Source of the DNA: DASZVN01 sp035547055
Lineage (GTDB): Bacteria > Pseudomonadota > Alphaproteobacteria > Rhizobiales > Methylopilaceae
Length of the DNA stretch: 19,513 nt
Reading direction: 5' to 3'
Assembly (NCBI GenBank): GCA_035547055.1
Contig: DASZVN010000236.1
Span: 1-19,513 of the forward strand
Part shown: piece after piece, positions 5,854 to 13,516 of the stretch
Layout: each line of letters starts with the position of its first letter
Numbering within the stretch: the stretch's first letter is position 1
The notes under the pieces: generated by a model
Told to the model about the DNA's origin: nothing
The model's database searches: none
What the model saw: only the letters and a program-made list of their open reading frames with translations
Program-made: the position numbers and the translations under genes

Positions 5854-7317
5854 ATGGACCAGATCTCCGCTGCCGTGACGGCCCCGGCCTTCGAGCCGGC
5901 GCGGGTGCGCACGATCATCCTCGGCATCATGCTGGCGATGTTCCTGGCCGCGCTCGACCAGACCATCGTCGCGACCGCGCTGCCGACGATCGGGCGCGAG
6001 CTCCACGACATCCCCGACCTGTCGCTGGTCGTCACCGCCTACCTGGTCGCGACCGCGGCGGTGGTGCCGCTCTACGGCAAGCTCAGCGATATCCACGGCC
6101 GCCGCACCATGATGATGATCGCGATCGCGATCTTCCTGGCCGGCTCGCTCGCCTGCGCGCTGGCGCGCTCGATCCCGCTGCTGGTGGTGGCGCGGGCGTT
6201 CCAGGGCCTCGGCGGCGGCGGCCTGTTCTCGCTGTCGCAGACCGTGATCGGCGACGTCGTCCCGCCCAAGGAGCGCGGCCGCTACCAAGCCTATTTCGCC
6301 TCGGTCTTCACCACCGCGTCCATCGGCGGGCCGATCCTCGGCGGCTTCTTTGCCGAGCACCTGCACTGGTCGCTGGTGTTCTGGATCAACCTGCCGATCG
6401 GCGTCGTCGCCCTGATGATGTGCGACCGGACGCTGCGGCGGCTGCCGCGCCACGAGCGGCCCCATCGGCTCGACGTCGTCGGCGCGGTGCTGATGACGGC
6501 CTCGACCATCTGCCTGCTGCTGGCGCTGAGCTGGGCCGGCACCACCTACCCATGGCTGTCGTTCGAGATCGTCGCGCTGCTCGCCGCGGCGGTCGTCGGC
6601 TGGGTGCTGTTCGCGCTGCGCCTGCTCACGGCGCGCGAGCCGTTCATTCCGATCGGGGTGATGACCAACAAGATCGTGCTCTACGCCACCGCCTCGATGT
6701 TCTTCACCTATGGCACGATGATCGCCCTCACGATCTACATCCCGCTCTATTTCGAGACGGTGGTGGGGCTGACCGCGAGCGAGACCGGCCTCGGGCTGAT
6801 CGGCTTCATGGCGGGCGGGGTGGTCGGCGGCTTCATCACCGGCTGGGTCATGGTGCGGGTCGAGCACTACAAGCGGACGCCGCTGATCGGGCTCGTGATC
6901 TCGGTCGTCGCGCTCGGCGTGCTGGCGGCCGGCAGCGGCAGCCTGTCCTTCGCCGCGGCCGAGGCGGCGATGACGATCGCCGGCGGCGGCATCGGCACCA
7001 TGTTCGCCGTCGCCACCACCTCGATCCAGAACGCCGTGCCGCGCCACCAGCTCGGCACCGCCACCGGCGCCCACAACCTGTTCCGCTCGCTCGGCGCGAC
7101 GCTGATGGTCGCGATCTTCGGCGCCATCTTCACCGCCGGCATCGGGGCCGGCCGCGCCGGCGCCCACGTGCTGGTCGTCACGCCGGCCTCGGCCGCCCTG
7201 GCGGCGGGGGTCTTTCGCGAGGTGTTCTTCGCCGCGGCGCTGGCGGTCGCGGTCGGCTACGGGCTGTTCCTCCTGATGGAGGAGCGGCCCCTCCACCTCG
7301 GCCCGCCGAAGGATTGA
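5854..7317 (+). CDS. MFS multidrug exporter, DHA2 (14-helix) family
   Basis: A 487-residue inner-membrane proton-coupled drug exporter of the EmrB/QacA type. Visible signatures: LDQTIVATALPTI in helix 1 (residues 34-46), motif A GKLSDIHGRR in the loop after helix 2 (75-84), a second motif-like ARAFQGLGGGGLFS (113-126), and the antiporter motif C GGPILGGFF (158-166) in helix 5. Length and the run of hydrophobic segments fit 14 helices. The start ATG 5854 lacks a good Shine-Dalgarno. There is no EmrA-type adaptor or TetR-type regulator adjacent, so the substrate cannot be inferred. Its stop codon TGA directly abuts the stop codon of convergent uvrD within the palindrome TGATCA, leaving no room for a terminator between the two genes. 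Confidence 0.92.
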   Translation: MDQISAAVTAPAFEPARVRTIILGIMLAMFLAALDQTIVATALPTIGRELHDIPDLSLVVTAYLVATAAVVPLYGKLSDIHGRRTMMMIAIAIFLAGSLACALARSIPLLVVARAFQGLGGGGLFSLSQTVIGDVVPPKERGRYQAYFASVFTTASIGGPILGGFFAEHLHWSLVFWINLPIGVVALMMCDRTLRRLPRHERPHRLDVVGAVLMTASTICLLLALSWAGTTYPWLSFEIVALLAAAVVGWVLFALRLLTAREPFIPIGVMTNKIVLYATASMFFTYGTMIALTIYIPLYFETVVGLTASETGLGLIGFMAGGVVGGFITGWVMVRVEHYKRTPLIGLVISVVALGVLAAGSGSLSFAAAEAAMTIAGGGIGTMFAVATTSIQNAVPRHQLGTATGAHNLFRSLGATLMVAIFGAIFTAGIGAGRAGAHVLVVTPASAALAAGVFREVFFAAALAVAVGYGLFLLMEERPLHLGPPKD

Positions 7318-9657
7318 TCAGGCGCGCTTCACGAAGCTGTCGACCACGCGCTTGCGCCCGGCCTTGTCGAAATCGACGGTGAGCTTGTTGCCGTCGACAT
7401 CGGCGATCGCGCCATAGCCGAACTTGTCGTGGAACACGCGCTCGCCCTTGGCGAAGGCGCCGGCGGCCCCGCTGGAGCGCGCGACCAGCTCGCCCTCGAT
7501 CACCAGCGGGCCGCGCCGCGGCGGCGGGTGGAAGGCGTCGTGGCCGCGGCTCTGGGCGCGCTGCCAGCCGGGCGTCGTATAGGTCGAGGCGAACGGCTCC
7601 ATGCGGTCGAAGCGGCTCTCGCCGAAGCCGAGATTCGAGAACGCGACCGGCGCCTCGGTGACCTCGACGTTCGCCTCGGGCAGCTCGTCGAGGAAGCGCG
7701 ACGGCACCGAGGACTGCCACAGCCCATGGATGCGGCGGTTGGCGGCGAAATAGATCTTGGCCCGCTTCTTGGCCCGGGTCAGGCCGACATACGCGAGGCG
7801 GCGCTCCTCCTCGAGCCCGGCCTGGCCGTTCTCGTCCATGGTGCGCTGGCTCGGGAAGACGCCTTCCTCCCAGCCGGGCAGGAACACGGTGGCGAACTCC
7901 AGCCCCTTGGCGGCATGGAGCGTCATCAGCGTCACCGCGTCGCCGCCGTTGCCGCCGTCGGCGTCCATCACCAGCGCGACATGCTCGAGGAAGGCGCCGA
8001 GGCTGTCGAAGCCGTCCATCGAGCGGACCAGCTCCTTGAGGTTCTCGAGCCGCCCCGGCGCGTCGGCGGAGCGGTCGAGCCGCCACATCTCGGTGTAGCC
8101 GGACTCGTCGAGCACCATCTCGGCGAGCTCGGTGTGCTTCATCGTCTCCGCCAGCGAGGACCAGCGCGAAAAGCCGTCGAGCAGCGCCATCAGCGCCGTG
8201 CGCGGCCTGGCCTTCAGCTCCTCGGTCTCGACCGCGATGCGGGCGGCCTGGAGCAGCGGGACGCGGGCGCCGCGGGCGATGCCGTAGAGCGTCTGCAGCG
8301 TGGCGTCGCCGAGGCCGCGCTTCGGCACGTTGACGATGCGCTCGAAGGCGAGGTCGTCGCTCGCGCTCGCGACGACGCGGAGATAGGCCAGGGCGTCGCG
8401 GATCTCGGCGCGCTCGTAGAAGCGCGGGCCGCCGATGACGCGGTAGTTGAGGCCGAGGGTGACGAAGCGGTCCTCGATCTCGCGCATCTGGAACGAGGCG
8501 CGCACCAGGATCGCCATGGTGTCGAGCGCCTCGCCCCGGTGCTGGAGCTGCTCGATCTCCTCGCCGATGGCGCGGGCCTCCTCGCCGGAATCCCACGAGC
8601 CGGAGACCGTGACCTTCTCGCCGTCCTCGCCCTCGGGGCGCAGCGTCTTGCCGAGCCGGCCCTGGTTGTGGGCGATGAGGTGGGAGGCGGCCGCGAGGAT
8701 ATGGGCGTCGGAGCGGTAGTTGCGCTCCAGCCGGATGACCGCGGCGCCGGGAAAATCGTGCTCGAAGCGCAGGATGTTGTCGACCTCGGCGCCGCGCCAG
8801 CCATAGATCGACTGGTCGTCGTCGCCGACGCAGCAGAGGTTCTTCGACCCCTGCGCGAGGAGGCGCAGCCAGAGATACTGGGCGACGTTGGTGTCCTGGT
8901 ACTCGTCGACCAGGATGAAGCGGAAGCGCCGGTGATACTGCGCCAGCACGTCGGGATGGCTGCGGAAGATGCGGATCGGCTCGACCTGAAGGTCGCCGAA
9001 ATCGGCCGCGTTCAGGACCTTCAGCCGGTCCTGATAGTCGGCGTAGAGCTTGCCGCCGCGGCCATTGGCGATGACCGCCGCCTCGCCGGCCGGCACTTCG
9101 GACGGGCCGAGCCCGCGGTTCTTCCAGCTGTCGATCGCGCCGGCGAGGCTCCTCGCCGGCCAGCGCTTCTCGTCGATATTCTCGGCCTGGATGAGCTGCT
9201 TCATCAGGCGGATCTGATCGTCGGTGTCGAGGATGGTGAAGTCGGGCCGGAGCCCGACGAGCTCGGCATGGCGGCGCAGGATGCGGGCGCCGATCGAATG
9301 GAAGGTGCCGAGCCAGGGCATGCCCTCGGCGACGCCGCCGACGAGGTCGCCGACGCGCTGCTTCATCTCACGCGCGGCCTTGTTGGTGAAGGTGACGGCG
9401 AGGATCTCGGAGGGGCGGGCGCGGCCGAGGCTCAGGATATGGGCGATGCGGGTGGTGAGCACGCGGGTCTTGCCGGTGCCGGCGCCGGACAGCACCAGGA
9501 CCGGGCCGTCGAGCGTCTCGACCGCCTGGCGCTGCTCCGGGTTCAGCCCGGCGAGATAGGAGGCGCCGCCGGCCGGCCGCGCCAGGGCGCGCTCGGCGAT
9601 GCCGCCCGGCCGCGGCACGGGCGGCTCGGCGTCCGGGCGCAGGCGCGGCTCAGCCAC
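7318..9657 (-). CDS. uvrD: ATP-dependent 3'-5' DNA helicase UvrD/PcrA
   Basis: Superfamily 1A helicase acting in nucleotide-excision and mismatch repair and in clearing proteins from DNA. All motifs are intact in the 779-residue protein: Q-motif LNPEQRQAV (38-46), Walker A SGAGTGKT (57-64), Ia VTFTNKAA, Walker B DEYQDTN (251-257), III GDDDQSIYGWRGA (278-290), IV ERNYRS (311-316), V TLHAAKGLEF (579-588), VI EEERRLAYVGLTRAK (616-630). The C-terminal 45 residues (GERVFHDKFGYGAI...) form the Tudor-like RNA-polymerase/DNA-binding domain of PcrA/UvrD. The start is GTG 9657; no ATG lies near the N-terminus and no strong Shine-Dalgarno is seen. The first 30 residues are a Pro/Arg-rich extension of low conservation, so the true start could be slightly later. 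It is divergent from vapBC, and a perfect 12-bp palindrome lies 22 bases upstream. Confidence 0.96.
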   Translation of the reverse strand: MAEPRLRPDAEPPVPRPGGIAERALARPAGGASYLAGLNPEQRQAVETLDGPVLVLSGAGTGKTRVLTTRIAHILSLGRARPSEILAVTFTNKAAREMKQRVGDLVGGVAEGMPWLGTFHSIGARILRRHAELVGLRPDFTILDTDDQIRLMKQLIQAENIDEKRWPARSLAGAIDSWKNRGLGPSEVPAGEAAVIANGRGGKLYADYQDRLKVLNAADFGDLQVEPIRIFRSHPDVLAQYHRRFRFILVDEYQDTNVAQYLWLRLLAQGSKNLCCVGDDDQSIYGWRGAEVDNILRFEHDFPGAAVIRLERNYRSDAHILAAASHLIAHNQGRLGKTLRPEGEDGEKVTVSGSWDSGEEARAIGEEIEQLQHRGEALDTMAILVRASFQMREIEDRFVTLGLNYRVIGGPRFYERAEIRDALAYLRVVASASDDLAFERIVNVPKRGLGDATLQTLYGIARGARVPLLQAARIAVETEELKARPRTALMALLDGFSRWSSLAETMKHTELAEMVLDESGYTEMWRLDRSADAPGRLENLKELVRSMDGFDSLGAFLEHVALVMDADGGNGGDAVTLMTLHAAKGLEFATVFLPGWEEGVFPSQRTMDENGQAGLEEERRLAYVGLTRAKKRAKIYFAANRRIHGLWQSSVPSRFLDELPEANVEVTEAPVAFSNLGFGESRFDRMEPFASTYTTPGWQRAQSRGHDAFHPPPRRGPLVIEGELVARSSGAAGAFAKGERVFHDKFGYGAIADVDGNKLTVDFDKAGRKRVVDSFVKRA

Positions 9658-9678
9658 GGCGGGCCGCGAGGATCACGA

Positions 9679-9690
9679 TTCGCATGCGAA
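9679..9690. promoter_or_regulatory. Perfect 12-bp palindrome upstream of uvrD
   Basis: TTCGCATGCGAA, fully self-complementary, lies 22 bases before the uvrD GTG in the 139-base divergent interval with vapBC. Its position suits an operator. It does not match the alphaproteobacterial LexA box (GTTC-N7-GTTC); only one GTTC is present. The regulator is unknown. Confidence 0.35.
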
Positions 9691-9739
9691 CAAAATGGCA
9701 CTGCCGGCCGCCGATTACGAGGGCGGCAGGGGAGGTGGC

Positions 9740-9780
9740 TTGTTCCGTGTGGCGGCGTGGCCTATGTTCAGGCATATGCC
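9740..9780 (+). promoter_or_regulatory. Predicted vapBC promoter and operator
   Basis: TTGTTC (9740-9745), 17 bases, TATGTT (9763-9768) make a weak sigma-70-like promoter. The perfect palindrome GGCATATGCC (9771-9780) covers the expected start site near 9775, 17 bases before the antitoxin ATG. VapB-VapC complexes autoregulate by binding promoter palindromes, so this is a good candidate operator. Confidence 0.4.
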
Positions 9781-9796
9781 GTACGTCAGGACGATC

Positions 9797-10030
9797 ATGG
9801 CAACCGAACGGGCAGTCAAGCTTTTTCGCAACGGGCGTAACCAAGCCGTTCGGATTCCGCGCGAATTCGAGCTGCCTGGCGACCGTGCCGTGATGCGCAA
9901 GGAAGGCGGCAGACTCATCATCGAGCCGGCGAAGAAGGAAACGATATTGGATGTTCTGAAACGGCTTAAGCCTCTCGACATCGATTTTCCGGAGATCGAT
10001 GACCCGCCGCCCGAACCGTTCGATCTCTGA
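9797..10030 (+). CDS. vapB: VapB-type antitoxin (AbrB-fold DNA-binding)
   Basis: A 77-residue antitoxin that neutralises the downstream PIN toxin and represses the operon. Residues 1-45 show the VagC/AbrB swapped-hairpin signature: ATERAVKLFRNGRNQAVRIPREF, with GRLIIEPAKK closing the fold. The acidic, proline-rich C-terminus (DIDFPEIDDPPPEPFDL) is the usual flexible toxin-wrapping tail. I chose ATG 9797 because AGGA sits five bases upstream and the protein then begins as other VagC-type antitoxins do; in-frame ATGs at 9764 and 9776 are upstream alternatives. Its TGA stop shares one base with the toxin ATG, which implies translational coupling. Codon use is less extreme in GC than in the flanking housekeeping genes, in line with a mobile module. 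Confidence 0.9.
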   Translation: MATERAVKLFRNGRNQAVRIPREFELPGDRAVMRKEGGRLIIEPAKKETILDVLKRLKPLDIDFPEIDDPPPEPFDL

Positions 10031-10428
10031 TGCGGTATCTGCTGGACGCCAATATCCTTTCAGATCTCGTACGCTATCCTGATTCCCGCGTCGGTGGGCG
10101 CATCGCGGCGGCTGGTCCCGAGAATGTCCTCACCAGCATCATCGTTGCTGCCGAGCTCCGCTACGGCGTCGCCAAGCGCGGCTCGCCGCGTCTCGCCGGC
10201 CAAGTCGATGCCGTGCTGGAATCGCTGGAGATCGCAGCGTTTGGCAGCCCAGCGGACGCCATCTATGGCCAGCTTCGCGCGGATATCGAGCGAATCGGCC
10301 GCCCGATCGGCGCGAACGATCTCCTCATCGCGGCCCACGCACTCGCATTAGGCTGTACCCTGGTCACCGACAACGTCGGCGAATTTTCGCGGGTGGAGGG
10401 GCTTACCGTCGAAAACTGGCTACGATGA
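10030..10428 (+). CDS. vapC: VapC-type PIN-domain ribonuclease toxin
   Basis: A 132-residue toxin of the PIN family, whose members cleave tRNA or rRNA in a Mg2+/Mn2+-dependent way. The four acidic metal ligands are present: D6 (LLDANILSD), E42 (VAAELRYG), D97 (IGANDLLIAAHA) and D114 (LVTDNVGEF). The C-terminal VEGLTVENW is the conserved closing strand of this VapC subgroup. Length is typical and the active site looks intact, so the module is probably functional. Start overlaps the antitoxin stop by one base. The RNA target cannot be deduced. Confidence 0.94.
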   Translation: MRYLLDANILSDLVRYPDSRVGGRIAAAGPENVLTSIIVAAELRYGVAKRGSPRLAGQVDAVLESLEIAAFGSPADAIYGQLRADIERIGRPIGANDLLIAAHALALGCTLVTDNVGEFSRVEGLTVENWLR

Positions 10429-10431
10429 CCT

Positions 10432-10459
10432 GCTAGAGACGAGCCGCTAGAGAGGAGCC
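10432..10459 (+). repeat. Short tandem direct repeat after vapC
   Basis: Two adjacent 14-base copies, GCTAGAGACGAGCC and GCTAGAGAGGAGCC, differ by a single base. They begin four bases after the vapC stop and end 18 bases before the antiporter ATG. They may be a slippage duplication or a footprint of module insertion. Confidence 0.6.
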
Positions 10460-10477
10460 GACGGGCCCGACCCGCTG

Positions 10478-12265
10478 ATGGAGACGATCGACCTCGTCAA
10501 TCTGCTGCTGTTCTCCGGTGCGGCCCTGGTGCTCGCCGGCATCCTGTCGAGCCTGATGGCGCGGCGCTTCGGCACGCCGCTGCTGCTGATCTTCCTCCTG
10601 CTCGGCATGGTGGCGGGCGAGGACGGGCCGGGCGGGATCCGCTTCGAGGACTATCGGCTGGCCTATCTGGTCGGCTCGCTCGCGCTGTCCATCATCCTGT
10701 TCGACGGCGGCCTCAGGACCCGGCTCGCGAGCCTCTCCGGCGTGCTCGCGCCGGCGGTGCTGCTCGCGACCGTCGGCGTCGTCGTCACCGCGGGGCTGAC
10801 CGGCCTGTTCGCGGCGCTGGTCCTCGGCGTCGGCCCGCTCCAGGGCCTCCTCGTCGGGGCGACCATTGCCTCGACCGATGCCGCCGCCGTCTTCTTCCTG
10901 CTCAGGAGCGGCGGCCTCCAGCTCCGCGGCCGGGTCAACGCGCTGCTCGAGATCGAGTCCAGCACCAACGACCCGGTCTCGGTGATCCTGACGCTGCTCC
11001 TGGTCGGCCTCGTCACCGCGCAGGGCGAGGTCGGCGGCGGCGCGGTGGCGCTGTTCGTGGTGCGCCAGGCCGCCATCGGCGCCGCGCTCGGCGGCCTCGG
11101 CGGCCTCTTCCTGTCGTTCGTCCTGAACCGCGTCGAGCTGCCCGCCGGCCTTCATCCGCTGTTCGCGGTCGCGGGCGCGGTCGCCCTGTTCGGGCTGACG
11201 GCGCGGCTCGACGGCTCGGGCTTCCTCGCCGTCTACCTCGCCGGCCTCGTCGTCGGCAATCGCCCGGTGCGGGCGCTGCCGTCGATCACCGCCTTCCACG
11301 ACACCGCGACGTGGCTCGCCCAGATCATCATGTTCATCATGCTGGGCCTGCTGGTGACGCCGTCGCGGCTCCTCGGGACGCTCGGACCGGCGCTCGCCAT
11401 CGCCGTCTTCCTGATGGTGGTGGGCCGGCCGGCGGCGGTGGTGCTGTGCCTCAAGCCGTTCGGCTTCGACTGGCGCGAGACCGGCTTCGTCTCGTGGGTC
11501 GGGCTGCGCGGGGCGGTGTCGATCTTCCTTGCCGCGATCCCGACCCTGGCCGGCACCGCCGGCCACGAGCTCTATTTCCATGTCGCCTTCGTGGTGGTGC
11601 TGGTCTCGCTCCTGGTCCAGGGCTGGTCGCTGAGGCCCCTCGCCAAGCGCATGGGCCTGGCGCTGCCGCGGGCGCGCCCGGCCGTCCACCGCGTCGACAT
11701 CGACCTGCCGGGGCAGGCCGAGCACGAGATGGTCGGCTACCTGATCGAGGAGGGCAGCGCCATCCTGGCGCGGGGCGCGGCGCCGGGCTGGGTCAAGCCG
11801 GTCTTCGTGGTGCGCCGCGACGCCATCCTGCAGCCCGACAGCGCCGGCGAGCTCCAGCCCGGCGACTACGGCTATTTCCTGGTCGAGCCCGAGCGCGTGC
11901 GCGAGCTCGACCGCATCTTCGCCCGCAGCAGCGGCGCCAAGCCGGCCCCGCCGCTGTCCGGGTTCCCGCTCCGGGCCGACGCCACGCTCGGCCTCGTCGA
12001 CACCTTCTATGGCCTCGGCATTCCCGCCAATCTCCACGGCCGTACCATTGCCGAGCATTTCGCGGTCGAGTTCGAGGGCGAGCCCGAGCCCGGCGACCGG
12101 GTGCCGCTCGGGCCGGCGGCTCTGATCGCGCGCGCGGTCGAGGACGGCCGGGTCACCGAAAGCACGCTGGAGGTCGAGGAGGAGGACGAGGGGGCCGGGT
12201 CCGTGCCGCCCGCGGAGGCGTGGTTCCGCAGGGTTGCCTCCACGTTGGCCGGTCGCCGCGCTTAA
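10478..12265 (+). CDS. K+/H+ antiporter, NhaP2/CvrA type (CPA1 family)
   Basis: A 595-residue inner-membrane cation/proton antiporter for K+ efflux, cell-volume and pH control. Residues 1 to about 390 hold roughly 12 or more helices with the CPA1 signatures GATIASTDAAAVF (127-139) and EIESSTNDP (158-166), the N164-D165 pair being the expected ion-binding site. The cytosolic C-terminus has two regulatory modules: an RCK-C/TrkA-C-like domain at about 405-485 (LPGQAEHEMVGYLIEEGSAI... GDYGYFLVEPERVREL) and a CorC/HlyC-associated-like domain at about 495-570 (ADATLGLVDTFYGL... DRVPLGPAALIARAV). This architecture is diagnostic of the CvrA/NhaP2 group. The Shine-Dalgarno is weak: GAGAGGAG is present but about 20 bases from ATG, so the start could be slightly different. 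It ends in an acidic tail. Confidence 0.92.
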   Translation: METIDLVNLLLFSGAALVLAGILSSLMARRFGTPLLLIFLLLGMVAGEDGPGGIRFEDYRLAYLVGSLALSIILFDGGLRTRLASLSGVLAPAVLLATVGVVVTAGLTGLFAALVLGVGPLQGLLVGATIASTDAAAVFFLLRSGGLQLRGRVNALLEIESSTNDPVSVILTLLLVGLVTAQGEVGGGAVALFVVRQAAIGAALGGLGGLFLSFVLNRVELPAGLHPLFAVAGAVALFGLTARLDGSGFLAVYLAGLVVGNRPVRALPSITAFHDTATWLAQIIMFIMLGLLVTPSRLLGTLGPALAIAVFLMVVGRPAAVVLCLKPFGFDWRETGFVSWVGLRGAVSIFLAAIPTLAGTAGHELYFHVAFVVVLVSLLVQGWSLRPLAKRMGLALPRARPAVHRVDIDLPGQAEHEMVGYLIEEGSAILARGAAPGWVKPVFVVRRDAILQPDSAGELQPGDYGYFLVEPERVRELDRIFARSSGAKPAPPLSGFPLRADATLGLVDTFYGLGIPANLHGRTIAEHFAVEFEGEPEPGDRVPLGPAALIARAVEDGRVTESTLEVEEEDEGAGSVPPAEAWFRRVASTLAGRRA

Positions 12266-12288
12266 GGCGCCGTCAACCATGTCCGCGA

Positions 12289-12330
12289 TTAAGAAAAATT
12301 TACGCGAACTATACCGTTGCGGCGCGATTC
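12289..12330 (+). promoter_or_regulatory. Putative cell-cycle promoter of ftsB (CtrA-like box and GANTC)
   Basis: An AT-rich patch carries TTAA-N7-TTAC (12289-12303), seven of eight bases of the CtrA consensus TTAA-N7-TTAA. It sits at the -35 position of a -10-like TATACC (12310-12315), and a GATTC (GANTC, the CcrM methylation motif) lies at 12326-12330, eight bases before the ATG. CtrA and GcrA/CcrM control of division genes is known in Alphaproteobacteria; its application here is inference. Confidence 0.4.
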
Positions 12331-12337
12331 TTCCTCC

Positions 12338-12655
12338 ATGGTCACGCGCTACCGCCTCCGCTCGGCCCTGCTCAACCTCTCGCTATGGCTGTTCGCCGCG
12401 GCGGTCGTGGCCTATTTCGGCTATCATGCCGTCCACGGCCAGCGCGGGCTGACCGCGCAGCGCAATTTCGAGATCGAGATCGCGACGCTGAAGTCCGACC
12501 TCGCCCGCCTCGAGGCGCAGCGCCACACGCTCGAGACCAAGGTCGCCCAGCTTCGCCCGGAGAGCGTAGACCGCGACATCCTCGACGAGGAGGCGCGCAC
12601 CCAGCTCGGCTGGCTCAATCCGAACGACCGCGTGATCATCCCCGCGAAGCACTGA
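12338..12655 (+). CDS. ftsB: Cell division protein FtsB/DivIC family (septum formation initiator)
   Basis: A 105-residue bitopic protein of the FtsQLB divisome subcomplex that activates septal peptidoglycan synthesis. A short cytoplasmic basic tail (MVTRYRLRSA) is followed by one transmembrane helix (about 11-30), a periplasmic coiled coil (about 40-73, heptads in FEIEIATLKSDLARLEAQR) and the conserved post-coil segment VDRDILDEEARTQLGWLNPND (77-97). I chose ATG 12338; an in-frame TTG at 12317 would add seven residues lacking conservation. In many alphaproteobacteria ftsB lies between eno and the pdh operon; here it stands between a K+ antiporter and a convergent pirin. No second division gene is visible. 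Confidence 0.88.
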   Translation: MVTRYRLRSALLNLSLWLFAAAVVAYFGYHAVHGQRGLTAQRNFEIEIATLKSDLARLEAQRHTLETKVAQLRPESVDRDILDEEARTQLGWLNPNDRVIIPAKH

Positions 12656-12664
12656 GGGCCGGAT

Positions 12665-12680
12665 GGGGGCGCCCACCCCC
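12665..12680. terminator. Possible bidirectional hairpin between ftsB and pirin
   Basis: GGGGG and CCCCC separated by six bases form a short stem in the 47-base convergent interval. There is no T-run on either side, so this is a weak call. Confidence 0.3.
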
Positions 12681-12702
12681 GGAAACTGGCCGCCACCGCG
12701 CC

Positions 12703-13401
12703 TCAGACGGCGTCGACCAGCACCAGCTCGGAATCCTCCAGCGCCTTGACGCGGAGCGTCGCCTCGTCGGCGATCGCGGCGCCGTCGCGGGCGTCGATGC
12801 GGACGCCGTTGACCTCGACCGCGCCGCTCGCCGGGACCAGGTAGGCGTGGCGTCCGGGGCGGAGCTCGTATTCCACGGTCTCGCCGGCCTTCACCGTCGC
12901 GCCGAGCACCTCCGCATCGGCCCGGATCGGCAGTGCGCCGTTGCCGTTGGCATGGCCGCTCGCGAGGGCGACGAAGCGGTCCGAGCGGTCCGCCTTCGGG
13001 AACGGCTTGGCGCCCCAGGACGGCTTGCCGCCGCGCTGATTGGTGCGGATCCAGATCTGGAACAGCCGGGTGGTGTCGTCCTCGCGATTGTACTCGGCGT
13101 GCACGATGCCGCTGCCGGCCGACATCACCTGGACGTCGCCCGCCTCGGTGCGCCCCTTGTTGCCGAGCGAATCCTCGTGGCTGATGGCGCCCTGCCGGAC
13201 ATAGGTGATGATCTCCATGTCGGAATGGGGGTGGGGGCCGAAGCCGGTATGCGGCGCGATCTCGTCGTCGTTCCAGACCCTGAGGCCGCCCCAGCTCATG
13301 CGCCTCGGGTCGTGATAGCGGTCGAACGAGAAATGATGCCTGGTCTTCAGCCAGCCGTGATCGGCGCCGCCCAGCGCAGCGAACGGTCTCACCTCGATCA
13401 T
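12703..13401 (-). CDS. Pirin family bicupin (YhaK/quercetinase-like)
   Basis: A 232-residue metal-binding double-cupin protein. The four metal ligands of the pirin family fall at H57 and H59 (GFGPHPHSDMEI), H101 and E103 (GSGIVHAEYN), almost the same numbering as human pirin. Bacterial members may have quercetin 2,3-dioxygenase activity or act as redox-sensitive regulators; neither can be assigned here. The second cupin (about 150-232) lacks obvious metal ligands, as usual. The start ATG 13401 has AAGGAG eight bases upstream; longer upstream extensions of this frame are not coding. It is convergent with ftsB and divergent from the secreted nuclease-like gene, 115 bases away, and forms a single-gene unit. 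Confidence 0.9.
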   Translation of the reverse strand: MIEVRPFAALGGADHGWLKTRHHFSFDRYHDPRRMSWGGLRVWNDDEIAPHTGFGPHPHSDMEIITYVRQGAISHEDSLGNKGRTEAGDVQVMSAGSGIVHAEYNREDDTTRLFQIWIRTNQRGGKPSWGAKPFPKADRSDRFVALASGHANGNGALPIRADAEVLGATVKAGETVEYELRPGRHAYLVPASGAVEVNGVRIDARDGAAIADEATLRVKALEDSELVLVDAV

Positions 13402-13516
13402 GTCGAAATGCTCCTTGTGGCGCCCGCCGGGCGCCGACCTCGGCCCGCTAGATAGGTGGCGCGGGGGCTCCCCAAAAGAGAAGGGCGTGCGGTGTTGCGT
13501 GGCGTGCAATCGTGCC

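Noticed and set aside
5422..7296. 624-residue minus-strand frame opposite the MFS exporter
   Set aside because: Consists of Arg/Asp/Glu/His-rich shadow sequence; the plus strand has the transporter motifs.
9670..9695. LexA (SOS) box upstream of uvrD
   Set aside because: The alphaproteobacterial box requires two GTTC repeats seven bases apart; only one is present (GTTC-N7-AATC), so I list the palindrome without naming a regulator.
7429..9840. 803-residue open frame on the plus strand opposite uvrD
   Set aside because: Longer than uvrD itself, but composition is Ala/Glu/Asp/Leu/Arg-biased with no domain, and the minus strand has every SF1 helicase motif.
10433..12280. 615-residue minus-strand frame opposite the K+/H+ antiporter
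   Set aside because: Extremely Glu/Arg/Gln-rich without motifs; mirror of the membrane-protein codons.
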